A stretch of DNA of 64,000 bases from Pogonophryne albipinna (taxonomy: Eukaryota; Chordata; Actinopteri; Perciformes; Artedidraconidae). Each line of letters starts with the position of its first letter. Position 1 is the first letter of the stretch. Shown in pieces: positions 42,400 through 54,412 of the stretch. The position numbers were made by a program, and so were the translations under genes. The notes beneath the pieces are model-generated. The model had not been told where the DNA came from. It made no database searches and saw only the letters and a program-made list of their open reading frames with translations. The DNA is taken from NCBI GenBank assembly GCA_028583405.1, contig CM053247.1, positions 12,578,063 through 12,642,062 on the forward strand, written 5' to 3'.

Positions 42400-42504
42400 A
42401 TGTAATTTACAACAGCTGTAAGATGCTTGAAAAGCTTGAAAATGCACCTTGAAAATGCTTGAAAAGTGCTTGAATTTGACTTTGGAAAAGGTGTAAGAAC
42501 CCTG
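42400..42504. repeat. Fragment of a repeat ending GTGTAAGAACCCTG
   Basis: TGCTTGAAAAGTGCTTGAAT then TTGACTTTGGAAAAGGTG resembles the end of a known fish non-autonomous DNA repeat. The other end was not found. Confidence 0.35.
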
Positions 42505-42675
42505 ATAATAGTAAAAATATAAACCAGGTCCTTAAAATTACCAGTAAAATCCTTGTAACCAACAACAGCATTTATCCAAATGAATGCTTTTTTGCTTTAT
42601 ATCTACTGGATGTGCAAGAATTAAATAGATGACACGTTTGACACAAACACTTCGAATTCTGCAATAGTTAAAATC

Positions 42676-42915
42676 ACCTGCAGGCAACATCCATACAAAA
42701 TAATGTTGCACTCGCAACTTCAGCCGGCTCCTTCTGCAGGAACATTGGGTAGGGATATATTTCACCCCGGCAGTGATTTAGGTCTTGTAGCAAGATGCCA
42801 TGTCTGCACACAGCTATTTGCAGGCCTTCCTCATCCACCTTGGCCTTGGACTTGTGTGAGGTTTCTGTGCAAGCTTTGAATGTTGCCGGTCCACAAACAT
42901 CACAACCACTTTTCT
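42676..42915 (-). pseudogene. KDZ transposase exon with start of catalytic region
   Basis: The open exon after acceptor TCTATTTCAG reads KSGCDVCGPATFKACTETSH, then KVDEEGLQIAVCRHGILLQD and YPMFLQKEPAEVASATLFCM, ending DVACR before GTGATT. The expected next exon (Y-P-Y-L region) is not found before the miniature repeat at 42,504-41,640. Confidence 0.72.
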
Positions 42916-43829
42916 GAAATAGACACAATCTGTTACATTTAACCCTGTGCTAAGTAAAATAAATAAAGGGTTAGTGGGTTGAATACATTCTTACACTCGT
43001 CATCTGGCTCCTGATTTTGTCGACAAAGGCAGACACTTTACTGTCCTGGGCAATGAACAGTCCATCAAATAGAGACGGTTCATCTGTCCTGCGAAATTCG
43101 AGAAAGAAATTGTAAGCAACATTATCATACATACATAAGTTTGATTTTGTCCTCTATTTAATGTGGGCAATTTGCTTTTGCTATCAATTTTTCATAAAGT
43201 GGAAAAGGTCTTTCTGAATTTTATCTGTAATAATAATTACATTATAATAATAATCTGTGTCAAGCCTTTTGTCACCATTATTTAACATTAGTGAAAAGTT
43301 TACTGACTTCTTGTAAAAAGGTAAAAATAAAAGTACATCCTTTAAATTGCTAGGCATGGAATAGGGCAGAGGAAGGCAGAAAAAAAAGTTCCTGGACAAT
43401 TTAATACATTTATCATGAAGCGATTATATCCAAAGCTAGTTCTTAACAGAGCTCCAACATATCCAACTAACGTCAACAATTTAAAGTTGAGTTAACTGTA
43501 CAGGCGTCATATAGAATAATGTTTATGAATTGGATTTATATAATTATGTGTAATTACAAACCAACTATTGTTTTCTGATGGTCGAGTAAACTTTGGAAAA
43601 TAAAAAAACAATTTAAAATTGTAGATTTGGGGAAAGTTAAACATTTCAGCAAAGACATCCAGCTTAGTCAATAAAACAACAACTAAAATGTGAATATGAT
43701 TTCACTGACCCTCTGGACTTCTTGAAGCGATAATGCTTTATATTGCTATAAACATATTTTAGTAAATTGTTAACACAGAACATTTGCATACTTTTTTTTA
43801 ACATAAACCATGTTATCCTTCTCTAAAAT

Positions 43830-44277
43830 AATAACATTCTGGCAACATAAAAAATCTAACTTGCAGCTGAAAATGTTTTAAGAACAGTAGGGCATAATGT
43901 TCTAACAATGTTATCAAAAACATTTTAAGAATGTTTTTAGAGACCGTTATCCTACCTTTCAGAAGAACATTATGGGAACCAAAATAAAAGCTTCTGCTGA
44001 AAACGTTTTAATTATAGTAGGGCATCATGTTCTAACAATGAACAAAAATTCAAAAAATGCAAAAACATTTGAAGAAGGTTATCACCAAACATTTTAAGAA
44101 TGTTTTTAGAGAACGTTATCCTACCTTTCCGAAGAATGTTCTGGGAACCAAACAAAAACTTCCCGCTGAAAACGTTTTAAGAATAGGAGGGCATAATGTT
44201 CTAACACTGTTATCACCAAACATTTTAAGAATGTTTTTAGAGAACGTTATCCTACCTTTCAGAAGAACGTTCTGCCA
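43830..44277. repeat. Tandem repeat block, three diverged copies
   Basis: Three units share AACATTTTAAGAATGTTTTT, AGAGAACGTTATCCTACCTT and GGGCATAATGTTCTAACA (starting near 43,860, 43,985 and 44,160). The block ends exactly where KDZ coding sequence resumes (44,278), suggesting insertion into the gene. Confidence 0.75.
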
Positions 44278-45360
44278 GCAATAGCCAGCTTGTCAGGTGT
44301 GCATGCTGGTCATTTAAAGGGCTCCACCAGGCACAGATCTTCTTGTCTGTATTTACAGAAGGCAAACTCCCGAAAGACTCTGTCGAAGGTATCGCTACAA
44401 ATGCTGCCTCTCTGGAAACAAGAATGGTATTCATTTGGTTAATTAAAAGTTTGGAAGTTTGGTATTCAAAAATCTTGAAAACCACAGTTTATTCTTACCC
44501 GTCCTGTGGAAAGCGATCGATGTTCAAACATTTTTATAAATACTTGCTGGGATAATGCTGGACTGGCCAATTTCATTTGCTCGAATGATGTGAACACATC
44601 AAACTTAAAAATCATTTTGCAGCTGCTGGTTGCTGGCCAGTATTTGTATCCAAGCAAGTCACCTATGCTCGGGGACCATTTAGTGGAACAAATTGGACAG
44701 CACACAGTAGGCAGGCAAACGTTGTATGGACCTGAGGAAAAAATATATATGTGCAATTTGACAGGTATCTATGCATTGCAGGACAAAAGTATAATAATCC
44801 TGTATTTTTGCTTGACCACATCGTCTTCTGATGGCAACACACCATTGATAGTCACCAACACGGTCTGCTTTCCTGGGATGATGGTGAAATCTTGGCTTGG
44901 ACCACAGAAGCAGATTTGGGATGGTGGAGGAATTGGAAGCAGACACACAGCAGCAAAGACAATTGCAGAGATTCATATGCATGTTAGGACATATAGTCAA
45001 TTAAAAAAGAGACACTTTAACAGTTAAAGCAAACTTCCAACATGGGGAAAATGATGCCGCTGTATATGTAGTGCACATTAGGAAACCATGGTGGGGAATA
45101 TGTAATAAATTATTTGAACCCACCTTGTTCACAGAGTTCATATTGGCCACTTTCATCCACAACCACTAAGGATGTGGGAGGAATAGGTCTGTAAAACCCA
45201 TCAATCATGGCTTCCCTGTCATGGAAGACATTTTTACCATGGATAATTCGGTCACATGCCGGACAAAGAAAGGCAGTTCTTGGTGGAACACAGTCCAAGC
45301 ACCGGACCACAGCATCAGCAGTTTTGCATTGGAGACAGGACGTTTAGTGACAATCTCTGC

Positions 45361-46250
45361 CAACACACTCTCACTCCCTAAGCGTCCATGAGCGACGCTT
45401 GGTCAGGGTCCCGTGGCGTCCAGTTGTGACGCGCCGATGCTCCTTCAGCTTCATAAACGGACGCAAAGAGCTTTCAACTGATTGCAATGTATTCCCATCG
45501 GCGGCGGTATTTGACGCTTAGGAAAGCACCGCATCCGTTTATGTCGGCAGCTCTTAAAGGCAATGTGAGCGTCCATTCCCATTGGATAACGGAGAATTGT
45601 ACACCCGGAAGTAAGTATTCTCCTTACTGTCGATTGATTTGACAGTGATATCTCCACTACTCATCAACTCAAAAACACCAGATTACCTTTGTTAATTAAA
45701 CGACATTGATAGGTTTAAATTGTGTACAATGCTTTTGTGTTTTTCGCGTTCAATTCTGAGAAACAACTTGTTTTCTCTGAAATGTGGAGCGCCAAAGAGA
45801 CTACATTAGCCTATACCCACAATCCCCAGCTATTGTTGTGACAACACCTGTCCGCTTTGCGACAAACCCTGTGATTAATCTTCAAGCTCTGGGATTTGAT
45901 GTTGGGGTGGCAGTGCGCCAAGGTTACGCCGAGCGTCAAGCTCTTTGAAATGGAACGAAACCACGGCAGACTATTCAAAACTGGACTCGAACGCCCCCCG
46001 AGAACTACACATGCTGGCTTGTGTTTCGCAACATGTTCTCTATGGCACGTCTCTACTGGGAATTGTAGTTTTAAAAGACGTTTTAAGAAGAGCAAAGAAG
46101 TTGACAGTATTAAACTGTGTACAGCCCTGGAGGTTTAGGCGATAGGAAACAAATTGGTGTCTACAAATTCAAAACATGTAATTACTAAATGGGTGAAAAT
46201 CGCTTGTATCCATAATGGGCAGCATTAATATATACCCACATGACAGCTCA
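45361..46250 (+). repeat. Left arm: TIR plus dispersed repeat R, copy C
   Basis: Bases 45,361-45,902 are the inverted partner of 54,413-54,944. Bases about 45,880-46,250 match the complement of 52,620-53,040 (GGCACGTCTCTACTGGGA, TTGTAGTTTTAAAAGACG, CTGGAGGTTTAGG, ATAATGGGCAGCATTAATA). The identical 68-codon frames in both TIR arms (45,657-45,451 and 54,648-54,854) have no known domain and are probably not genes. Confidence 0.8.
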
Positions 46251-46623
46251 TTGTTACTTTGTAATTCTACTCCACTACAATTCAGAGGTTAACCTGGTAT
46301 TTTTACTCCACTACATTTATTTTAGTTACTTTGCAGATTCTGATTAATGATGTGAAATATAAACAACCCTTAAAGCAGACTTTAGTTACACCTGAGTAAA
46401 ATTCAGGGAAAGGTGATTGTCAAGTGCCATCAATCAGGAGAGATATTTGATTGTTGGTGCTTGAGAAGACTAAACATTTATCTGCAGATCTCTATAATGT
46501 ATATTCATTAATCGTTATTCTCTAGTAATAGTTCATTAAAAACGGTATATAATTGCTATTTTGCACATCCCTTTCAAGATTTCAAGATTTTCAAAGGTTT
46601 ATTGACATATCATATACACAACT
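46251..46623. repeat. Inverted fragment of the TTGAGTAAAAGTA repeat and LINE 3' tail
   Basis: 46,260-46,420 resembles the complement of 14,160-14,310 (TTACTCCACTACA, CAGACTTTAGTT). At 46,578-46,620 TTCAAGATTTCAAGATTTTC then AAAGGTTTATTGACATATC resembles the 3' end of the LINE at 48.1-50.1 kb, interrupted by the solo LTR. Confidence 0.5.
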
Positions 46624-46950
46624 TGTCAGGGTTGGGGAAAAATAGGACCCAAATGCAGATTGAGGAGGAAGCAGGTTTCAAAAGGAAACAAAAGGCGAGC
46701 TTTATTTACAAAAGCTGAACAAAACAAGAATCCATGAACAGGTACGAGGCACGAGGTAGCATCCAAACCAAAGGTGACTGTGACCAACATGAAGGGAGAC
46801 ATGAACGACAAATAATGAACCAACACCGAACACATGAAGAGACAAGACTAAATACAGGGAGGGGTAATCACGATACGAGAAACAGCCGGGCAGGGAAGGA
46901 GAAACACAAGGGCAACAGGTGAACACAATCAGACACACCAGGGAAACTAA

Positions 46951-47739
46951 CAGAGTTGGGTGTAACGCGTTACAAAGTAACGCATTACTTTGTAACGCGT
47001 TACTGTAATAATATTACTTTTGTCGGTAACGGAGTACAAAGTAACGCATTATTTTGTAACGCGTTACTGTAATAATATTACTTTTGTCGGTAACGGAGTA
47101 GTGTAACAAGCTACTTTTACAATTCAGTAATCACACTACAGTTACTAACATTGCCCCGACACGCGTTACTTACTAAAATCATTCATAATCACACTGACAG
47201 ACAAGAGGGGTTTCCGCCGCAGGTTTATATGTACGTAATCTACACGACTTGCGCGTCCACATCTTCACGTGCAGTGCTGCATAAACATGGCTGAGTCAGC
47301 GATAACTTTCGAGGGGTGGAGGTATGCCCATTATTTTGAGTTTGTCCGAATAATAGACAGGAATGTGACGGTGAGGTGCAAACTGTGTCCAGGCCAGAAG
47401 CTGTTATCCACTGCTGTAAACACCACGTCAAACCTCAACAAACACCTGCAAAGAACACATGCTAAGGTGAAGCTAACGCACAAGCTATTTGTTTGTTTAT
47501 ATCACGTAGTCTGTTCTTCTTCTCTGTCTTGTTGCCTGTTTTGAATGACGAATACACACTACCGCCGCCTGCTGGTAAGGAGAGTTATTGCCACTCACGA
47601 ATGCGCAGTTCGTACGTGCTCGGCGAGTAAAGTAACGAGTAAAGTAACGAGTAAAGTAACGAGTTACTTTATGTAGAGAGTAACGAAGTAGTGTAATATA
47701 TTACTTTTTTTAAAGTAATATGTAACGACCCCATCTCTG
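46951..47739 (+). mobile_element. hAT element, 789 bp, target duplication GAAACTAA
   Basis: It starts CAGAGTTGGGTGTAACGCGT and ends ACCCCATCTCTG. GAAACTAA occurs on both sides (46,943-46,950 and 47,740-47,747), the hAT 8-bp duplication. Subterminal regions are packed with TAACGCGTTAC and AAAGTAACGAGT words on the left and right, including a direct repeat of about 60 bp at 46,973-47,100 and three AGTAAAGTAACG units at about 47,625-47,660. Confidence 0.92.
47287..47544 (+). pseudogene. hAT transposase, BED zinc-finger exon only
   Basis: The frame from ATG at 47,287 (or 47,269) reads MAESAITFEGWRYAHYFEFV then CKLCPGQKLL and NLNKHLQRTHAKV: the aromatic start and CxxC...HxxxxH of a BED finger. 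The frame then runs into non-homologous residues. AAGGTGAAG after the finger may be a former splice donor. The catalytic domain is absent: the element jumps to its right subterminal repeats at about 47,600. It would bind DNA at most. Confidence 0.72.
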
Positions 47740-47848
47740 GAAACTAACGACAGGAAGGAAGACAAGACACAGGGAGAACAGAATTGCAAAATAAAACCAT
47801 GACAAGACAGACCAAACAAAACCGTGACATAAAACTAAGATCGTGACA

Positions 47849-50110
47849 CAACTACAGTGTAGTTATGCAATGAATGAAAAACTTGGGTCACAGCTTCCTC
47901 AACAGTGCATTACAAGACATCTATCAATATGTGTGTATACCTCCACCATTAAACTGTCAAATTCTGCACATTTCTTATACTATATATCAACAAACATAAG
48001 AGTATAATTAATGTGTATACTATCAGTTAAAATAAGTGCTTCAACATAGTTAACATTTCAGGAAAGCAATATATTAGACGTTAAGTACTTTGTCAGGCTT
48101 AATATTTATCTGTAGATAGATCTCTCTAGGTCGTCCTCAGACGAGCCCTCCATCGTTGCTTCCAGTCATCCCGGTTCTCCATACATCTGGCCAGTTCATT
48201 GGTACTTTGTGCTCCTACGTCATTCTTGAGTACGTCCACGTATGTTTGTGCGGGACGTCCTCATGACCGATGTCCGTATGTTGGTTCCCACAGCACCAAT
48301 TTGCCGGCTGGCAGCTCTTGATGCCTTTGGCAATGTCCTGCTAGTCTCATTCTCCTGGCTGCAATTTTCTCGCTCACCCTTGGTATTCCCTCGTACAGGA
48401 TCTTGTTGGTTACATGTACACTCTTGCTGATGTTAAGTACAGCTCGCAACATTCTGGTGTAGCATCCGTCAAGAGACTTTTGCAGGGTTGGCTTCAGGGT
48501 CCAGCATTCACTGCCATAGAGGAGAACAGACTCTACCGTTGCATAGAAGAAGCTGAGTTTGATTTGGCGGGGAGGTTGGAGTTCCATACACTGGTCATGC
48601 CATTCAGGGCCCTCCATGCAAGTGCCTTCCTCACCTTAAGATCTTGCTCGGTTGAGTTGACCCATGAGCCCAGGTACTTGAAGTCCTTGACTTCTTTAAG
48701 GACAGTGCCTTCTGTTGTTATCAGAGGTGGATGTTCCGGTAAGATGTTATAGGTGATAACCTCAGTTTTCTTGGCGTTTAGCCTCAGGCCAACCTTGGCA
48801 CACTCTGACTCCACTCTGTTCAGGAGTTCCTGTGCTTGCTCCACGCTGTCGGAGAGCAGGCTGATGTCGTCCGCATAGTCCAGGTCTGTCAGGACTACTG
48901 TGCGTTGTGTTCTCGACCTCCTTGGTGTTAGAGTGAAGCCAAGATCCTGCTCTCGTCCACTGATGGCCTTCCTGAGCGCGTAATCCAAGACCATAATGAA
49001 GAGGAAGGGGGCCAGGGTGTCCCCTTGCATTACCCCAGCCAGGATGTCAAACTCCTCGCTTTTGCCATCTGGGGTCACCACCCTGGCCCTTGTTCCTGTT
49101 TACATGGTCTCTATTGCCCGGAGTAGGTTGGGAGGGACACCGTAGGCCTCAAGGATCTTCACCATTGCGCTTCTGTGGATCGAGTCAAATGCCTTTTTGA
49201 AGTCGATAAAGCACAGTACAGCAGTCAGGTTATCCTTTTTCACCTCCTCGATCATTCTCCTTAGTGTCAAGATCTGGGCTGCGATGGTTCTCCCCTCTCG
49301 AAAGCCATTCTGGTTCTCCCTCAGGTGAGGGTCGATGGCGTGCTGTATCCTGTTCAGTATCATCCGGTTGTAAACCTTTGCGGTGATACATGTCAGGCTG
49401 ATGCCTCGGTAGTTGTCTGGCTTTGAGAGGTCCCCAGCTTTAGGCCCCGGGATGATGTTGGAGAGAGACCATATATCAGGCTGCATGTTGTGCAGTAGAG
49501 CGAGGTTGCAAAAGTCTAGGATGAGGTCATCGAGATCACAGTACTTTAAGACCTCCGGGGGTATGCCATCCGGCCCAGCACTTTTGCCCTCTCTCACTGT
49601 GGACTTCGCCCTGGCAAGCTCACTGGCTGTGAAGGGACCATCGTCGATGGGCAGGTTCTGAAGGAATGCTGGTATACTTTGCTCAGCTCCATCCGCTATT
49701 GTGCCAAGCAGGCTTTGGAAGTGGTTGAACCAGGTCGTCACCCTCTCCTCGGGGCTGTGTCCCTCAACCTGTCCCTCCTTAGTCCTCTTCCGCCCAGTCA
49801 TCTCATTTATGACCCTCCAGGCCTCCCCATATTGCCTTTCACCTTGCGCTGCCTACACTCTTCGCACACTCTCCATCAGTTCCTCCCCTTTGATGGTGTC
49901 GTAGGTACTGAAGATAAACTGTTTGGCTTCGTTCAGTACCCCACGTCTCTCCAAGGTTGGTTCACGCTCAAAGTTGAGGCGTGCTTCCTCCACCCTACCC
50001 CGTGCTGCTACGACCTTCGGATGTCTGGACCGAAGGGAGGTTCTGGCTCTGTCCAGCACGGGCACACATAGCCTGGAAAGGGAAAGGGACACCTGGTGGT
50101 CTAGAAGTTT
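47849..50110 (-). mobile_element. RTE-like LINE, 5' truncated
   Basis: It lies on the minus strand. The coding region runs 50,092-48,121, then the 3' UTR from 48,120 to 47,849, continuing beyond the solo LTR to about 46,578. Parts of this 3' UTR occur again in the opposite orientation at 50,285-50,515 and 52,075-52,310. Confidence 0.75.
48121..50092 (-). pseudogene. RTE-like reverse transcriptase, broken
   Basis: Minus-strand pieces: a linker (RHPKVVAARGRVEEARLNFE, 50,092-49,853). Reverse transcriptase part 1 (49,801-49,100) has GKSAGPDGIPPEVLKYC, DNYRGISLTCITAKVYNRM, NQNGFREGRTIAAQ and FIDFKKAFDSIHR. An in-frame TAA follows ETM. Part 2 (49,081-48,533) has GVMQGDTLAPFLFIMVLDYA, LTDLDYADDISLLSD (catalytic YADD) and GLRLNAKKTEV and KYLGSWV. 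A C-terminal part (48,617-48,261) has SVLLYGSECWTLKPTLQKSL and RRMRLAGHCQRH, then continues in another frame to about 48,121. The endonuclease is missing by 5' truncation. Clade assignment (RTE/RTEX-like) is by recollection of motif style. Confidence 0.8.
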
Positions 50111-50116
50111 GTTCTA

Positions 50117-50822
50117 GAAGGAAAGGGACACCTGGTGGTTAAAGCACGTTATTGAAATGAATTATTTGTATTCTTAGATATTAACAGGAGACACAGACAG
50201 ACAAACTAATAGGGCTTTATTTAAACATTAAAGAATACTTTATGTTAAGGTCTTATTTTGAATAAGAAAAAAGCTTTGGGGGTATAAATATTAAGCCTGA
50301 CAAAGTACTAATATATTGTTTTCCTGCAATGTTAACTACTGCATGTTTAAGCACTTATTTTAAGTTATATTATACATATGTATTATACTCTTATAAGATG
50401 TATGTAGATAGTATAAGAAATATGCAGAATACTACAGTTTAATGGTGGAGATATACACACATATTGATAGATGTCTTGTAATGCACTGTTGAGGAACCTG
50501 CGACCAAAGTTTTTCATCTCCGACCTTGTCAGGTATTGAACATTCAATAAATAAAGAACACAGAATTATTAAATATAAAACACAGAATTTGAGTGATTAT
50601 ACTAAATGAGTTTATTTACAAATAAACACCACTGCATATTTACAACTGTTACACATGCTGATGTAACCCAAATGTTTCCAACTTGGGATCAATAAAGTAT
50701 ATCTTATCTTAAGATGATCGATGGCTACTGCCATATTTGCAAAATTTGCCTCTGAACCTTGACAAGTGCATGTTTCAGGCTTATCAATTAACAACAGGAG
50801 GGGTCACAGACATAAGACCAGC
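50117..50822 (+). repeat. 700-bp direct duplication, copy 1
   Basis: It matches 51,910-52,615 almost throughout, from GAAAGGGACACCTGGTGGTT to CACAGACATAAGACCAGCTG. The inner part (50,285-50,515) is the inverted match of the RTE-like LINE 3' UTR at 47,870-48,100. Bases 50,826-50,915 are an inverted copy of 50,190-50,285. Confidence 0.88.
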
Positions 50823-51909
50823 TGTTAAATACCCCCAAAGATTTGTTTTATTTGAAAGAAGACATTAACCTAAAGTATTCTTTAATGTGTTAATTAGTTT
50901 GTCTGTTTTGCACATCCTCATATTAATATCTTTGTACATCGTGCACTAAACTGTTTTATTGTAGAGCAACACGTTCTTACTCCCAACCCGTCACGTATTG
51001 ACGGTCGGTCAGGGCCCCTCCCCGTCACTCTATTACGGACAGGGTGCCCCTTGAGAGTCAGTTTTCAACGGGCAGGGCGTCCCATAGACCTTCATAGACC
51101 TCCCATAGCATTGATAATCGACGCCATGAGAACGCTCCTCGACGGTCTGTTGTTATTGTCAATATTAATATAATTATTTATTTTTTAATAGTCACACTCG
51201 ATTTCGCCGATTTTCTTGTTGCCCCAGCTGGTTGACAACTCTTTTAGCAGAAACAAAAGCTACATTAATGTATAAAATCGATGTTAATCCATGTGTGTGG
51301 TTGTGGAATTAATGGATGTGCCGTTGTGCGATCGTGTTGCCAGGCAACGCAATAATTTACAAACTCTTCAACTACAACCCTAATTATATTTAAAAACATT
51401 TTAGAAGGCCTCACGAAATACTTTAATGTAAATTAAAATTTAAATGTGAAGGGATGTGTGTAATGTGGTGATTGACATTATTCACCCACGGATCTATGGG
51501 TTGGGGTATTGTTCCGCACGGACATTTTAGTTAACCGGACTTCCTGTTGATGTGAAATCCGAAAACATTTTTTTAAAATAAAATAATACTTTATTCCGAG
51601 TTTGCTTACTTTTTTCTTTGGAGGTCATCACATAACGGCATTGTAATACATGGTTTGGCTGCATTAAATATTACATATCTGCCGTAGTTCGCTATTTATA
51701 GCGCCCTGATGAGACTTCTAGACAAACAGGAACAACTGCCGCCAAAACTGAATATGTGACGTGGATCATAAATATATCAATTAAACAAAATCTTCAATTT
51801 CTCTTCACAATATAAGTCTCCTTGCAGTATCAATACTAATTTGGCTGACTTTTATATTTGATCCAATCGGTATATTGGTATATTTACACCATAACGGCGC
51901 ACAGCTGAT

Positions 51910-52615
51910 AGAAAGGGACACCTGGTGGTTAAAGCACGTTATTGAAATGTATTATTTTTATTCTTAGATATTATAGTAGACACAGACAGACAAACTAATA
52001 AGGCTTTATTTAAACATTAAAGAATACTTTAGGTTAAGGTCTTATTTTGAATAAGAAAAAAGCTTTGGGGGTATAAATATTAAGCCTGACAAAGTACTAA
52101 TATATTGCTTTCCTGCAATGTTAACTACTGCATGTTTAAGCACTTATTTTAACTGATATTATACATATGTATTATACTCTTATAAGATGTATGTAGATAG
52201 TATAAGAAATATGCAAAATACTATAGTTTAATGGTGGAGGTATACACACATATTGATAGATGTCTTGTAATGCACTGTTGAGGAACCAGCTGCGACCCAA
52301 GTTTTTAATCTCCGACCTTGTCAGGTATTGAACATTCAATAAATAAAGAACACATAATATTAAATATAAAACACAGAATTTGTGTGATTATACTAAATGA
52401 TTTACAAATAAACACCACTGCATATTTACAACTGTTACACATGCTGATGTAACGCAAATGTTTCCAACTTGGGATCAATAAAGTATATCTTATCTTAAGA
52501 TGATCGATGGCTACTGCCATATTTGCAAAATGTGCCTCTGAACCTTGACAAGTACATGTTTCAGGCTTATCAATTAACAACAGGAGGGGTCACAGACATA
52601 AGACCAGCTGTTAAA
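51910..52615 (+). repeat. 700-bp direct duplication, copy 2
   Basis: Copy of 50,117-50,822, located inside the 2,630-bp element. Confidence 0.88.
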
Positions 52616-52619
52616 TAAA

Positions 52620-53464
52620 GCTCTTCTGACCTTAGCTGTCATGTGGGTATTAATGCTGCCCATTATGGGCACAAGCAATTTTCACCCATTTATTAATTAT
52701 ATGTTTTAAATGTGGGTGTTTCCTATCCCCTAAACCTCCAGGGATGTACACAGTTTAATACTGGCAACTTCTTATTATGGGAAATACGAAAACGTCTTTT
52801 AAAACTACAACTCCCAGTAGAGACGTGCCATAGAACATGTTGCGAAACACACAATAGCCAGCATGTGTAGTTCTGGGGACGAGGTGGGGGAGGGTGGGAA
52901 GGGGTGGACCCGTTCAAATCCAGTTTTGGACAGTCTGCCGTGGTTCCATCCCATTTCAAAGTGCTGTTCGACGCTCGGCGTAACCCTCGGCGCACACTTA
53001 AACATCCAATCACAGAGCTTGAGGACTGTCACGGGGTTTGTCAAGCGAAGCGGAGAGAATACTTACTTCCGGGTGTAAAATTCTCTAAAGCAACTACTAT
53101 GAGCTGCTCTGGCCCTTGGTCCTGACGGACTCCAACTTGTGTTTATTAATCAAACAAATAAATAAACACAAGGATAATGATGTGTTATTGTTGAGTAAAT
53201 AACAGTGTGTGGTTTAGAAAAGAATACAAAATTAGAAGGAAAAAACGATGAAACAATACAGATTTCAGTATTCTGAGCCCCTACTCTCCCCATAACTGAC
53301 GGCAACAAAAGTCCTACATTATTCAATTAAAAAAATAAAGAAGTAAAAACAATAAGTGTGGCTTGATATTGAGTAAGAAAAAGGTTGATAAACGCTGTGA
53401 GAATGAATCTGCGGAGAGCATTTTGCCGCGATCCCAACTCGTCTATTACCAACGTTCAGGGAGC
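52620..53464 (-). repeat. Dispersed repeat R, copy D, with unoccupied LINE site
   Basis: Complement of 45,880-46,250 over 52,620-53,040. It aligns in direct orientation with 16,510-16,808 joined to 19,887-20,160. ACGATGAAACAATACAG at 53,245-53,261 is uninterrupted here. Confidence 0.85.
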
Positions 53465-53596
53465 TCTATGCAAGTCAATGGGACGCCCTGCCCGTTGAAA
53501 ACTGACTCTCAAGGGGTACCCTGTCCATAATAGAGTGACGGGGAGGGGCCCTGACCGACCGTCAACATGTGACGGGTTGGGAGTGAGAACATGTTG

Positions 53597-54412
53597 TGTA
53601 GAGATCACTTACAGTATCTTCTTGATTTTTTACATTCTATATTTCTATCATTGACCTTCTACTTTCCCCCTATGAAAGTATGTACTCTTAATATTTTTTT
53701 CATCAAATAACATTATTCAACAAAAATAACATTATTCAACAAAAATAATTCAATAACGTGCTTTAACCACTAGGCGGTGCACACAAGGTACACACAGCAT
53801 ACTAATAATAACTTTGTATTATTAGTGTAGGACACGTATGTATTTATAACATCTGAAGATATTTAGTTTTATTCATGTTTTTACATGTTTTTACAGGATA
53901 TTGCTATACTATTTCTCATGTTTTACTTCTACACATTAATATCTGATTTGTAAAACATCACAGACAGAAAGGTATATCCGTCATTTAATGGTAAGCTATT
54001 GAAATTGTGATTCCATAGATGTGTCTCCCATCATCCAAATATCCTGACTATTCTCTCAACTCAGTATTTACATTCTTATATTCAAAGAAAATCAGTAATA
54101 TCTTTAAAAACGTGCATTGCGGCTAAAACATCCAATCAGCGAGCTGAAGATCTTTCCTACGTCTGTTTCCGGTATTGTTCCTGTAATGAGAGTTCATATT
54201 TATGCTACATTGAAGGGTGGAATTGACTACACATCTTCAGAAACATAATTTGCTTCAGATATAATTCATAGCAAATAAAGTATAAAAATATATTATATAT
54301 ATAATAAAAAGATAAAACACTGGCATGTAATTTACGTTAGAATAAATAGAATGGTTTTGAATAATAGATGAGAGTAAAATCTACGTCACTTTTTTTGTAT
54401 GAATTTATGTTT
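53597..54412. other. AT-rich interior of the 9.6-kb element
   Basis: No coding or repeat structure recognised apart from AATAACATTATTCAACAAAA words at about 53,706-53,745 and a TATATATA patch near 54,290. Confidence 0.4.

Larger units (their letters stand above)
46624..47848 (-). mobile_element. Solo LTR (about 428 bp) with exact 5-bp target duplication, hAT nested inside
   Basis: Ends TGTCAGGGTTGG and GATCGTGACA; CAACT flanks both sides (46,619-46,623 and 47,849-47,853). GAGCTTTATTTAC is the complement of the poly(A)-signal region, so it lies on the minus strand. No internal region is present, so the retroelement was reduced by LTR-LTR recombination. A hAT element occupies 46,951-47,739. 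Confidence 0.88.
50967..53596. mobile_element. 2,630-bp DNA element with 7-bp target duplication TGTAGAG, nested in the 9.6-kb element
   Basis: The left end CAACACGTTCTTACTCCCAA and the right end complement (TTGGGAGTGAGAACATGTTG) are inverted over about 130 bp (50,967-51,100 and 53,465-53,596), including ACGGTCGGTCAGGGCCCCTC. TGTAGAG flanks both sides (50,960-50,966 and 53,597-53,603). No transposase frame. The interior includes an inverted match to window bases 1-270 (51,570-51,850), the second 700-bp duplication copy (51,910-52,615), repeat R material (52,620-53,130) and the empty LINE site at 53,251. Confidence 0.85.
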
